A program made the translations under genes and the position numbers. From NCBI GenBank assembly GCA_027858635.1, contig JAQICG010000333.1, positions 1-8,542 on the forward strand: a stretch of 8,542 nucleotides of DNA. Reading direction: 5' to 3'. This document shows, in pieces, positions 1 through 4,595 of this stretch. Within the stretch, counting starts at the first letter, position 1. Each line of letters begins with the position of its first letter. The notes below the pieces were generated by a model that saw only the letters and a list, made by a program, of their open reading frames with translations, did not search any database and was not told the DNA's origin. The stretch comes from Gammaproteobacteria bacterium. Lineage in GTDB: Bacteria > Pseudomonadota > Gammaproteobacteria > SZUA-229.

Positions 1-42
1 TTACAATTTGTCTACTTTAGGGATTATATATTAATATGTCAT

Positions 43-48
43 GGAGGG
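43..48 (+). promoter_or_regulatory. Shine-Dalgarno site of the integrase gene
   Basis: GGAGGG lies 6 nt before the ATG at 55 and supports that start. The upstream 40 bp are AT-rich, with TATATT-like -10 candidates near 27-34, but no convincing -35 can be chosen. Confidence 0.6.
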
Positions 49-54
49 CTTGTC

Positions 55-1446
55 ATGCCATTAAATGATTCACCAACTCACCAGGCTTCAGTTGATCGAT
101 TTTGGTCTAACTACCGGTCTATACTGAAAGAGAATACCATACCAGCAAAGTCGATACCCTGGTATCGCAAGCATGTTGAAGCCTATATAAAGGCTAATAA
201 AAATACTCCTTTGAGCCTACATACTGGTCAAGATATTGACTGCTATCTCAATGCAAAAGGCAGGCTACCCGGTCTGACAGAATGGCAGTTCCGCCAGATA
301 GCCGATGCATTACGACTTTTGTTTACTGAGCTTATTTGCCCGCAGTGGTCCAACACTTATGACTGGTTTCAGTGGCGGGCATTTGCCAGAGAGCTTGAGC
401 CAGACCACCCTACACTAATGCGAGATGCAGATCCTTCCAGTCTTGTCGCCCCATCCAGCAATCAACACATTCTTCGTTTTAGAACGCAGTTTTCTGACAC
501 TCACCTGGCTTTTATAAAAACTATCCGTGTTCAACAAATGGCCGTTAAAACGGAGAAAACCTATGAACAGTGGATTGCCAGATTCTTTCTTTTTATCGAG
601 TGGAAAGAGATTGACCAACTAAAACTTACAGATATTCAGCATTTTCTAGAGCATCTTGCCGTTTCACGCAAAGTTTCATCATCAACTCAAAAGGTGGCTT
701 TAAATTCGCTAATTTTTCTGTTTCGCGAAGTTTTAGGACGTAATGTCGAACATATTTTAACATTCACCAGAGCCGTTTCAAAGCAACGGATTCCAACGGT
801 GCTTTCGCAAGATGAGATTAAGCGCTTATTAGAAGAAATGACCGGTCGATCAAAATTGATGGCATCTTTAATGTATGGAACTGGAATGCGTATCATGGAG
901 TGCACACGATTGCGGATCCAGGACATTGATTTTGACTACAGGCAGATAACCGTTAGAGAAGCAAAAGGTAATAAAGAACGCGTAGTGCCTTTACCTGAAA
1001 AACTCTGCCCATTACTCAACGATCACCTTACTTATGTAAAAACATTGCATGACGATGATCTTTCCGCTGGATTTGGTGAAGTTTTATTGCCTGCAGCATT
1101 TTCAAGAAAAATAGGTGCTGCTGCGAAAAACTTCTCATGGCAATATGTTTTTCCTGCTACTCGATTAGCTTTTGACTACCGCTCTGGTAAATCACGGCGG
1201 CACCATATTCATGAAACCAGTTTACAAAAAGCTGTACGAAATGCAGCTAAAAAAGCAAATTTAAACAAACGGGTTACAAGTCATACACTGCGTCATTCAT
1301 TTGCTACACATTTACTGGAATCAGGAAAGGACATACGTCTTATTCAGGAGTTATTGGGACATGCTGATATCAGTACAACCATGATATACACCCACGTAAT
1401 TAAAAAAGGTGGGCTGGCCGTTAAGAGTCCATTTGATGAATTATGA
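55..1446 (+). CDS. intI: Integron-integrase-like tyrosine recombinase with extended N-terminus
   Basis: This is a site-specific DNA recombinase of 463 residues. The tyrosine-recombinase catalytic set is complete: R279 (GMRIMEC), a lysine in the beta-hairpin GNKERVV (K304 or K307), H410 and R413 (HTLRHSFATHL), H436 (LLGHADIS) and nucleophile Y445 (TTMIYTH). Between the lysine and H410 (about 343-390) lies an insertion with LLPAAFSRK, YVFPATR and RSGKSRRHHIHE. This resembles the extra domain that marks integron integrases, as does the C-terminus VKSPFDEL. IntI proteins usually have about 320-340 residues. Here about 140 extra residues precede the SAM-like core-binding domain (about 145-240) and may form a second core-binding domain. 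The ATG is preceded by GGAGGG (43-48) with a 6-nt spacer. No cassette array or clear attI is visible, so it may act alone. Family is confident; its substrate is unknown. Confidence 0.9.
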   Translation: MPLNDSPTHQASVDRFWSNYRSILKENTIPAKSIPWYRKHVEAYIKANKNTPLSLHTGQDIDCYLNAKGRLPGLTEWQFRQIADALRLLFTELICPQWSNTYDWFQWRAFARELEPDHPTLMRDADPSSLVAPSSNQHILRFRTQFSDTHLAFIKTIRVQQMAVKTEKTYEQWIARFFLFIEWKEIDQLKLTDIQHFLEHLAVSRKVSSSTQKVALNSLIFLFREVLGRNVEHILTFTRAVSKQRIPTVLSQDEIKRLLEEMTGRSKLMASLMYGTGMRIMECTRLRIQDIDFDYRQITVREAKGNKERVVPLPEKLCPLLNDHLTYVKTLHDDDLSAGFGEVLLPAAFSRKIGAAAKNFSWQYVFPATRLAFDYRSGKSRRHHIHETSLQKAVRNAAKKANLNKRVTSHTLRHSFATHLLESGKDIRLIQELLGHADISTTMIYTHVIKKGGLAVKSPFDEL

Positions 1447-1478
1447 TATATATATTTTTCAAATTAAGGGGATTTCAT

Positions 1479-1497
1479 AAGTTTCCGACGGAAACTT
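1479..1497. repeat. Palindrome AAGTTTCCG-A-CGGAAACTT
   Basis: Two perfect 9-bp arms flank a single central base. It lies in repeat copy A, just past the stop codon of the gene fragment on the minus strand. Such a small centre makes a protein-binding or recombination site more likely than a hairpin terminator, and no T-run follows on either strand. The GTTTCC/GGAAAC half-sites recur at 2673-2687 and in the presumed parS. Confidence 0.6.
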
Positions 1498-1553
1498 ACA
1501 CCTTCAAAACGTTCATCTGCCCACTGGCTTCAATCTTACTGGTGGCTTTTTCA
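1496..1553 (-). pseudogene. 3' remnant of a second replication-relaxation-type gene
   Basis: Read on the minus strand, this encodes EKATSKIEASGQMNVLKV followed by TAA. The intact neighbour at 2688-3332 ends EKATSKIEASEQLNVLIV, so 15 of 18 residues match. Upstream of EKAT the similarity stops at once and the frame closes four codons on, at 1562-1564. Only the tail of a homologous gene is left. The base differences fall partly at synonymous positions, suggesting the fragment came from a related functional gene rather than decaying after a local duplication. Confidence 0.75.
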
Positions 1554-1617
1554 CGGATACATTAGAAGAAATTTGCGGCGTGTTTTTTTACGTCCGAGTG
1601 AACTAATGGTTAAGCCT

Positions 1618-1914
1618 TCATGCGTAGTTATTGCGGTATGGCTGGACATGTAAATCAGATTTATTTTGGCGAGATATCCAAAGATCATGGGCATTTTGAA
1701 GACGAAGCCAATGGTCAGCGGATGTTTTTTTAAATACTAGCTCTAAGCGTAACGCCATCTCTGGAGTTATTGCACCTCTGCCGTTTAATACTTTTGAAAG
1801 TGTTTTACGACTGACATTTAAATGCTCAGAAACATCTGTAATAGTAAGTTCAAAGGGCTCTATTACCAACTCTTTTAAAATTTCACCCGGGTGTGCGGGG
1901 TTATGCATACTCAT
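1618..1914 (-). CDS. higA: HigA-family antitoxin (XRE helix-turn-helix), orphaned
   Basis: The product is a 98-residue DNA-binding antitoxin of the HigBA type, which normally neutralises the HigB mRNA interferase and represses its own operon. Visible features are the family's N-terminal NPAHPGEILKE, an XRE helix-turn-helix at about 24-45 (TDVSEHLNVSRKTLSKVLNG), then ITPEMALRLELVF and HWLRLQNAHDLW, all typical. Length is normal for the family and the frame is intact. Its ATG overlaps the stop codon of a higB remnant by one base (TAATG), the classical higB-higA coupling. Most of higB is missing and yoeB lies in its place, so HigA has no cognate toxin here. It probably depends on transcription from the yefM promoter. 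M3 is a possible alternative start. Confidence 0.9.
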   Translation of the reverse strand: MSMHNPAHPGEILKELVIEPFELTITDVSEHLNVSRKTLSKVLNGRGAITPEMALRLELVFKKTSADHWLRLQNAHDLWISRQNKSDLHVQPYRNNYA

Positions 1915-1985
1915 TAGTGATAATCCTCATAATTAACTATTTCAGCATCTCGACCATTAAACCGAAATGTTAATGTCCTTGTTAG
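1914..1985 (-). pseudogene. higB: Truncated higB toxin remnant (C-terminal ~20 codons)
   Basis: The minus-strand frame ending at 1914-1916 reads LTFRFNGRDAEIVNYEDYH then stop. This is the characteristic C-terminus of HigB/RelE-type toxins (WRLTFRF...DYxDYH). Similarity is lost upstream of about 1973-1985, and within a few bases the yoeB stop codon (1988-1990) is reached. The N-terminal roughly 70 residues of HigB, with most of the catalytic fold, are absent from the window. The remnant has no start of its own and is likely non-functional, but its stop still overlaps the higA start. It is too short to be found by ordinary gene calling. Confidence 0.85.
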
Positions 1986-1987
1986 CT

Positions 1988-2254
1988 TTATTTGTTGTAG
2001 TGGTACTTACAGGCAATGATAGTTATATGCGAATCATTAACTGCATAAACTAAACGATTTGTATCATCAATTCTTCGCGACCAAAAACCAGATAGATTTT
2101 CTTTTAAGGCTTCTGGCTTTCCAATTCCTTCGAAGGGGGAGCGAAGAATATTATCAATTAATTTATTGATACGTTTTAGTGTTTTTTTATCTTGGCTTTG
2201 CCAATATATATAATCTGACCAAGCCGCATCAGTCCATGCTAATTTTTTACTCAT
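1988..2254 (-). CDS. yoeB: YoeB toxin, ribosome-dependent mRNA interferase
   Basis: YoeB is a RelE-fold endoribonuclease that cuts mRNA in the ribosomal A site until YefM binds it. The 88-residue product matches the E. coli protein along its length: DYIYWQSQDKK, SPFEGIGKPEALK, LSGFWSRRI, RLVYAV and IIACKYHY. By alignment the catalytic residues are present: E48, R67, H85 and Y86 correspond to E46, R65, H83 and Y84 of E. coli YoeB. E. coli YoeB ends at YHY, whereas this one carries two extra residues (NK). Those codons sit at the junction with the higB remnant, so they may come from foreign sequence read by the recombined frame. The gene overlaps yefM by 8 nt (ATGAGTAA), consistent with translational coupling. 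Expected to be active. Confidence 0.95.
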   Translation of the reverse strand: MSKKLAWTDAAWSDYIYWQSQDKKTLKRINKLIDNILRSPFEGIGKPEALKENLSGFWSRRIDDTNRLVYAVNDSHITIIACKYHYNK

Positions 2255-2501
2255 TTATTAGGTCTCTTTCCTTAGTTTGACCTTGATGGTATTGCTCAAT
2301 AGATTTGCTGAGATGTTCTGCATTTGCAGGACTTTTAAGTAAATAGACTGTTTCCATAAGGCTATTGTAAAAGTCGAGTGACATAACAACAGCATCATCG
2401 CTGTCACGGCGTGTAATTACGGCGCAGTCAGCATCATTAACTACTTGATCTAGAACAGATTTAAGTGCATTTCTTGCTTCGGTGAATGAGATAATACGCA
2501 T
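2247..2501 (-). CDS. yefM: YefM antitoxin
   Basis: YefM is the Phd/YefM-fold antitoxin that binds YoeB and represses the shared promoter. The 84-residue product carries the family's landmarks: MRIISFTEARNALKSVLDQV at the N-terminal dimerisation and DNA-binding part, ITRRDSDDAVVMSLDFYNSL, then ETVYLLKSPANAEHL leading into the toxin-binding C-terminal tail. Length and order match E. coli YefM. The ATG follows AAGGAG (2510-2515 on the complement) by 8 nt. It is the first gene of the minus-strand set yefM-yoeB-(higB remnant)-higA, with its own promoter and operator directly upstream. Confidence 0.95.
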   Translation of the reverse strand: MRIISFTEARNALKSVLDQVVNDADCAVITRRDSDDAVVMSLDFYNSLMETVYLLKSPANAEHLSKSIEQYHQGQTKERDLINE

Positions 2502-2518
2502 TGTTAGGACTCCTTACA

Positions 2519-2536
2519 TGTACTGTATGTTGTACA
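2519..2536. promoter_or_regulatory. YefM-YoeB operator, two TGTAC-core sites 12 bp apart
   Basis: TGTACA at 2531-2536 lies within the palindrome TTGTACAA (2530-2537), and a second site TGTACT lies at 2519-2524, exactly 12 bp away. E. coli YefM-YoeB is known to bind paired TGTACA-core palindromes with this kind of spacing. The sites begin directly after the -10 box, as expected for repression of the operon. Confidence 0.75.
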
Positions 2537-2565
2537 AGTATAGACTATAGGGCTGACATGTGCAA
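2537..2565 (-). promoter_or_regulatory. Sigma70-type promoter of the yefM-yoeB operon
   Basis: On the minus strand TTGCAC (2565-2560) and TATACT (2542-2537) are separated by exactly 17 bp. Transcription would start near 2530, inside the operator, about 30 nt before the yefM ATG. Confidence 0.75.
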
Positions 2566-2596
2566 TATAGTGGACATGTTTATAGAAAGCTAACAG

Positions 2597-2645
2597 CGCT
2601 ATATAGCGATAAAAGTTTTGTTAAGGGTTGGCAACGCACAACCCT
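2597..2645. repeat. Palindrome and hairpin between yefM promoter and repeat B
   Basis: CGCTATATAGCG (2597-2608) is a perfect 12-bp palindrome. AGGGTTG (2624-2630) and CAACCCT (2639-2645) form a 7-bp stem around an 8-nt loop. Read on the minus strand, the second hairpin is followed by TAACAAAACTTTT and could weakly terminate transcription leaving the gene at 2688-3332. Function unproven. Confidence 0.4.
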
Positions 2646-2650
2646 ATGCC

Positions 2651-2745
2651 TTCAAATCATGGATTTTCTTTAGTTTCCGTCGGAAACTTACACGATCAAT
2701 ACATTTAACTGCTCACTGGCTTCGATCTTGCTGGTGGCTTTTTCA
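2651..2745. repeat. Direct repeat copy B bracketing the toxin-antitoxin island
   Basis: Partner of the repeat at 1458-1553 (63 of 73 bases identical over 2673-2745). Its right part is the 3' end of the intact replication-relaxation-type gene, and its left part is untranslated DNA with the palindrome GTTTCC-GTC-GGAAAC (2673-2687). The two copies enclose about 1.1 kb with the toxin-antitoxin genes. Confidence 0.8.
2672..2688. repeat. Palindrome AGTTTCCG-T-CGGAAACT
   Basis: Two 8-bp arms flank one central base, abutting the stop codon of the minus-strand gene. It is the same as the palindrome at 1479-1497 except for the central base and the outermost pair. Confidence 0.6.
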
Positions 2746-3332
2746 GGTTGTGCCCAGACCTGCTTCAGGCCCCGACGCTCCCAGGATAATGATTTTTGTT
2801 GTATTTGTTGTTTTGAGTAGTTGCCTGCATCAGCTTCAAACACGATCAGTTCACCTGTCATCTGGTCAGAATACGCCGCATCGGGTAAATGCTCACCAAT
2901 AATATTGCGGTCAGATTTGCTAAATCTGGACGCGAGCCGAAAATCCTCAGGTCTGTTTAGTCGGAAATAGGCTTCGGCGGTGATTAACTCATGATAATCG
3001 CTTCGACTGCTGCCGGTACGCGGCAGGCGACCGCCCCAGGCAATTGCCATTTCGTGGCTGGAAAATTCAAAAGTTTTGACTCTCCCCTGCCCTGCTATAT
3101 AAATATTTCGACTGCGTAGGATCCCAGCATCTTCGAGTCGCTGCAGCGACTGGGTGCCCTGGGTTTTTAAATGTGAGTAATGATGTTCAGCGGCCTGGGC
3201 CGCTGAGATGATTTGGATTTTTCCTAAATCCCGTAGGAATTTTCGGTCGGCTTTAGTCAGGCGTAATACTTTTGTGCTCTCTGCTAGAGAGAGTAATCGC
3301 CGGGTTCTTGGGTTGTAGTTTCGTCTAGTCAT
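2688..3332 (-). CDS. Replication-relaxation family (MobC-like) winged-helix protein
   Basis: This 214-residue protein resembles the replication-relaxation family, which includes plasmid MobC-type mobilisation accessory proteins. Residues 25-80 look like a winged helix-turn-helix (KADRKFLRDLGKIQIISAAQ, then QSLQRLEDAGIL). The C-terminal half has the family pattern PDA (D151), FEAD (E166, D168) and K180, spaced like a PD-(D/E)xK nuclease-type core; activity is not proven. I place the start at the ATG at 3332-3330, with GGAAAG a few bases upstream; a TTG four codons earlier (3344) is possible. The gene stands alone, and its upstream side faces the hairpin-rich non-coding DNA at 3421-3727. No relaxase is in the window. 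A role in mobilisation or plasmid DNA processing is inferred from family and place. Confidence 0.7.
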   Translation of the reverse strand: MTRRNYNPRTRRLLSLAESTKVLRLTKADRKFLRDLGKIQIISAAQAAEHHYSHLKTQGTQSLQRLEDAGILRSRNIYIAGQGRVKTFEFSSHEMAIAWGGRLPRTGSSRSDYHELITAEAYFRLNRPEDFRLASRFSKSDRNIIGEHLPDAAYSDQMTGELIVFEADAGNYSKQQIQQKSLSWERRGLKQVWAQPEKATSKIEASEQLNVLIV

Positions 3333-3420
3333 CCTTCTTTCCAACAGATATCCACAAGGGTCAACAGACCAGGGCTTCGCTTTGTCTTCGCATGGTAACT
3401 TTATGCTACGACAGTCTCAG

Positions 3421-3727
3421 CGCCCTACTCGGGCGTCTGGTGACTTTGGGGATATATTAAGTGCATAGCGCGATTAGTGCCATGTTTTATAAATAAATCT
3501 GCATAAGCAGATTTATTCGAGGTCGCAGACCTCGCCAGCAGCGCATAGCGCTGCGTCCCGGAGCGTAAGCGTAGCGAGGGCCGTGCCAGCGAGATTCACC
3601 ATAGTGAATCCGCATGGCACGGCGCCAGTCACAAGGCGAGAAACGCGTGATGAATGCGCAGCATGAAAACACCTTGGGAATGGCCCGAGCTACGCGATGA
3701 CGGGCGAGCATTGCTCGCGGCGCTAGC
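3421..3727. repeat. Cluster of six short-loop hairpins (oriT candidate)
   Basis: Perfect inverted repeats occur in close succession: CGCCC/GGGCG (3421-3435); AATAAATCTGC/GCAGATTTATT with loop ATAA (3492-3517); directly abutting it, CGAGGTC/GACCTCG with loop GCA (3518-3534); GCAGCGC/GCGCTGC with loop ATA (3538-3554); a two-storey structure at 3580-3623; and GCGAGC/GCTCGC with loop ATT (3704-3718), enclosed by GCTA/TAGC (3689-3727). Stems of 6-11 bp with 3-5-nt loops are strong. The neighbouring MobC-like gene makes an oriT possible, but I recognise no nic consensus. Confidence 0.5.
3580..3623. repeat. Two-storey 44-nt inverted repeat
   Basis: The outer arms GCCGTGCCA (3580-3588) and TGGCACGGC (3615-3623) pair perfectly over 9 bp. 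A symmetric 4-by-4 interior (GCGA/CGCA) follows, then GATTCAC (3593-3599) and GTGAATC (3604-3610) pair over 7 bp around the loop CATA. This is the most regular structure of the cluster. Confidence 0.7.
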
Positions 3728-3849
3728 CCCGGGTTTGTTTGGCTCTTTCGGTTTAATTTCGGAAAACGTTATGGAAAATACTCCCCATTTCATTTAAGGT
3801 TTTTTTGCGGCAATGCTGAACGGTGCGTGAGCTAACGTTATCCCGGAAT

Positions 3850-3929
3850 GCCGAACTTCGCACTACACTCTTTTTTGGAAGACCGGCGCCGTGTGATGTA
3901 GTTGATCGAAGTGATTACATTTATTCGGC
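3850..3929. repeat. Long imperfect inverted repeat
   Basis: Outer arms GCCGAA (3850-3855) and TTCGGC (3924-3929) enclose ACTTCG-C-ACTACA (3855-3867) against TGTAGT-TGAT-CGAAGT (3897-3912). The pairing is bulged but extended. It could be a folded single-stranded DNA or RNA element; no known family is recognised. Confidence 0.35.
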
Positions 3930-3973
3930 GCAATTGTCGTGCTGTTTCTTATTGGGCTTTATAAAAACGAAGT

Positions 3974-4061
3974 GTGCATGGATGCACTCATTTTTTGTTA
4001 TTTCGCTACATGGATGTAGCGTAAGGCCGCTCGATTAGAGCGGGGCGAAGCCATGGATGGC
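3974..4061. repeat. Three hairpins sharing the core CATGGATG (TGGA loop)
   Basis: The hairpins are GTGCATGGATGCAC (3974-3987), CGCTACATGGATGTAGCG (4004-4021) and GCCATGGATGGC (4050-4061). The loop core is constant while the stem bases change together on both sides. A further hairpin, CCGCTC/GAGCGG (4027-4043), lies between the last two. The first is followed by six T (3991-3996), so it could terminate plus-strand transcription. The pattern suggests a small repeated hairpin family. Confidence 0.55.
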
Positions 4062-4069
4062 GAAGGGTA

Positions 4070-4215
4070 GGTGATTATATATCAACAAATGTGCGTGTAT
4101 GTTTTTCATCGAATGTTGTCTATTATTGTGATGCTCTAAATGACTATATAAATACTATTAAAGACTAAAGAAAGACTAGGACTCTTATTTTGTGGAATTT
4201 TAGCATATAAAACAA
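4070..4215. other. AT-rich segment beside the iterons, probable unwinding element
   Basis: About 145 bp rich in A and T, with the short direct repeat AAAGACTA at 4160-4167 and 4171-4178 and a further GACTA at 4142-4146, immediately left of the iteron block. AT-rich DNA next to iterons is the usual site of strand opening. The role is inferred from position and composition. Confidence 0.5.
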
Positions 4216-4241
4216 CGGGTTATGTCGGTTATTGAAATCGT

Positions 4242-4348
4242 AAAACCCGGTTTGGTACGCTGAAGAACCCATTCTAGTACATCAGTAAACCCGGTTTGGT
4301 ACGTCAAAAAACCGCGTTTAGTACACCAGAAAACCTGAAATGGTACGC
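4242..4348 (+). repeat. Origin of replication: five iterons with exact 22-bp period
   Basis: 19-bp repeats start at 4242, 4264, 4286, 4308 and 4330, always 22 bp apart, or about two helical turns. The first is AAAACCCGGTTTGGTACGC; across all eight copies the consensus is AAAACCCRGTTTRGTACGC. The AACC, TTT and GTAC positions are best kept, and the copies at 4264 and 4330 are the most degenerate. A DnaA box follows directly. The same face-of-helix spacing is known from RK2 oriV, whose initiator TrfA is distantly similar to the one encoded here. Confidence 0.92.
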
Positions 4349-4353
4349 ACGCC

Positions 4354-4362
4354 TGTGGATAA
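4354..4362 (-). promoter_or_regulatory. DnaA box
   Basis: TGTGGATAA on the plus strand is the exact complement of the consensus TTATCCACA. It lies 5 nt after the fifth iteron, as expected for an origin where the plasmid initiator and host DnaA act together. Confidence 0.85.
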
Positions 4363-4486
4363 ATGGATTATCTGCAGAAAGAGGTCATATCACGCGGTTA
4401 TTCGATGTGAATACAGCGAGTTAAGTGGTATGGATCAGCAAGATAGCCGGGTAACGTAGCGCTAAAACGGGGTGATCTAACTATAG
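4363..4486. other. Spacer between the two iteron groups
   Basis: About 120 bp without a gene. It contains a small inverted repeat GATAA/TTATC (4358-4372, overlapping the DnaA box) and an iteron-like but weak AAAACGGGG word at 4464. Nothing else is recognised. Confidence 0.4.
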
Positions 4487-4505
4487 AAAACCCAGTTTAG
4501 TACAC
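4487..4505 (+). repeat. Iteron 6
   Basis: AAAACCCAGTTTAGTACAC, in the same orientation as the five-copy block. It starts the sparser group near the 3' end of rep. Confidence 0.85.
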
Positions 4506-4541
4506 TGCTTTTCGATGAACTGGAGTAATTACAGAGGGCAA

Positions 4542-4567
4542 AAAACCCAGTTTAGTACGCAGCGTAC
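4542..4567 (+). repeat. Iteron 7 with an overlapping palindrome
   Basis: AAAACCCAGTTTAGTACGC (4542-4560) continues into GTACGC-A-GCGTAC (4555-4567), which places an inverted half-iteron against it. The start lies 55 bp from iteron 6, i.e. 2.5 of the 22-bp steps. Inverted iterons near rep genes often serve as repression sites, but this one lies at the 3' end of rep. Confidence 0.8.
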
Positions 4568-4595
4568 AGTTCTAAACTGCATTATTGTCAGCCTT

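Larger units (their letters stand above)
1458..1553. repeat. Direct repeat copy A bracketing the toxin-antitoxin island
   Basis: This matches copy B at 2651-2745. Over the core (1481-1553 against 2673-2745) I count 63 of 73 identical bases without gaps. Similarity continues with small gaps leftwards to TTCAAAT in both copies. The repeat holds a GTTTCC-GAC-GGAAAC palindrome (1481-1495) followed by the last codons of a replication-relaxation-type gene read on the minus strand. The divergence of about 14% means that it is not a fresh duplication. Confidence 0.8.
3345..4240. other. ~900-bp non-coding region between the mobilisation-type gene and the origin
   Basis: I see no believable gene here: the open frames have no ribosome site and their codons are dictated by inverted repeats. 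It holds a near-DnaA box (ATATCCACA, 3348-3356), a hairpin cluster (3421-3727), a stretch with repeated TTTCGG and AACGTTAT words (about 3746-3841), a long imperfect inverted repeat (3850-3929), hairpins sharing a TGGA loop (3974-4061) and AT-rich DNA (4070-4215). A transfer origin, a single-strand initiation site or a structured RNA could lie here. Confidence 0.6.

Noticed and set aside
1572..1600. Possible terminator GGCGTG-T7-ACGTCC downstream of higA
   Set aside because: The arms pair only with a bulge and the T-run sits in the loop on the plus strand, giving A on the transcribed minus strand.
2589..2625. GCTAAC ... GTTAAG pair with an internal palindrome, resembling an attC site
   Set aside because: Neither core fits RYYYAAC/GTTRRRY, the arms pair poorly and the span (~37 nt) is too short for attC.
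2618..2902. Plus-strand open frame opposite the replication-relaxation gene
   Set aside because: It is the antisense of a convincing minus-strand gene and has no protein likeness.
3618..3893. CACGGCGCCAGTC (3618-3630) and an inverted near-copy (3881-3893), as possible terminal repeats of a small element
   Set aside because: 12 of 13 match, but the word contains the self-complementary GGCGCC in GC-rich palindromic DNA; no target duplication or transposase is seen.
3487..4038. Open frames on both strands in the hairpin region
   Set aside because: No ribosome sites, odd composition (Cys/Arg/Trp-rich), no family likeness; they run through inverted repeats.
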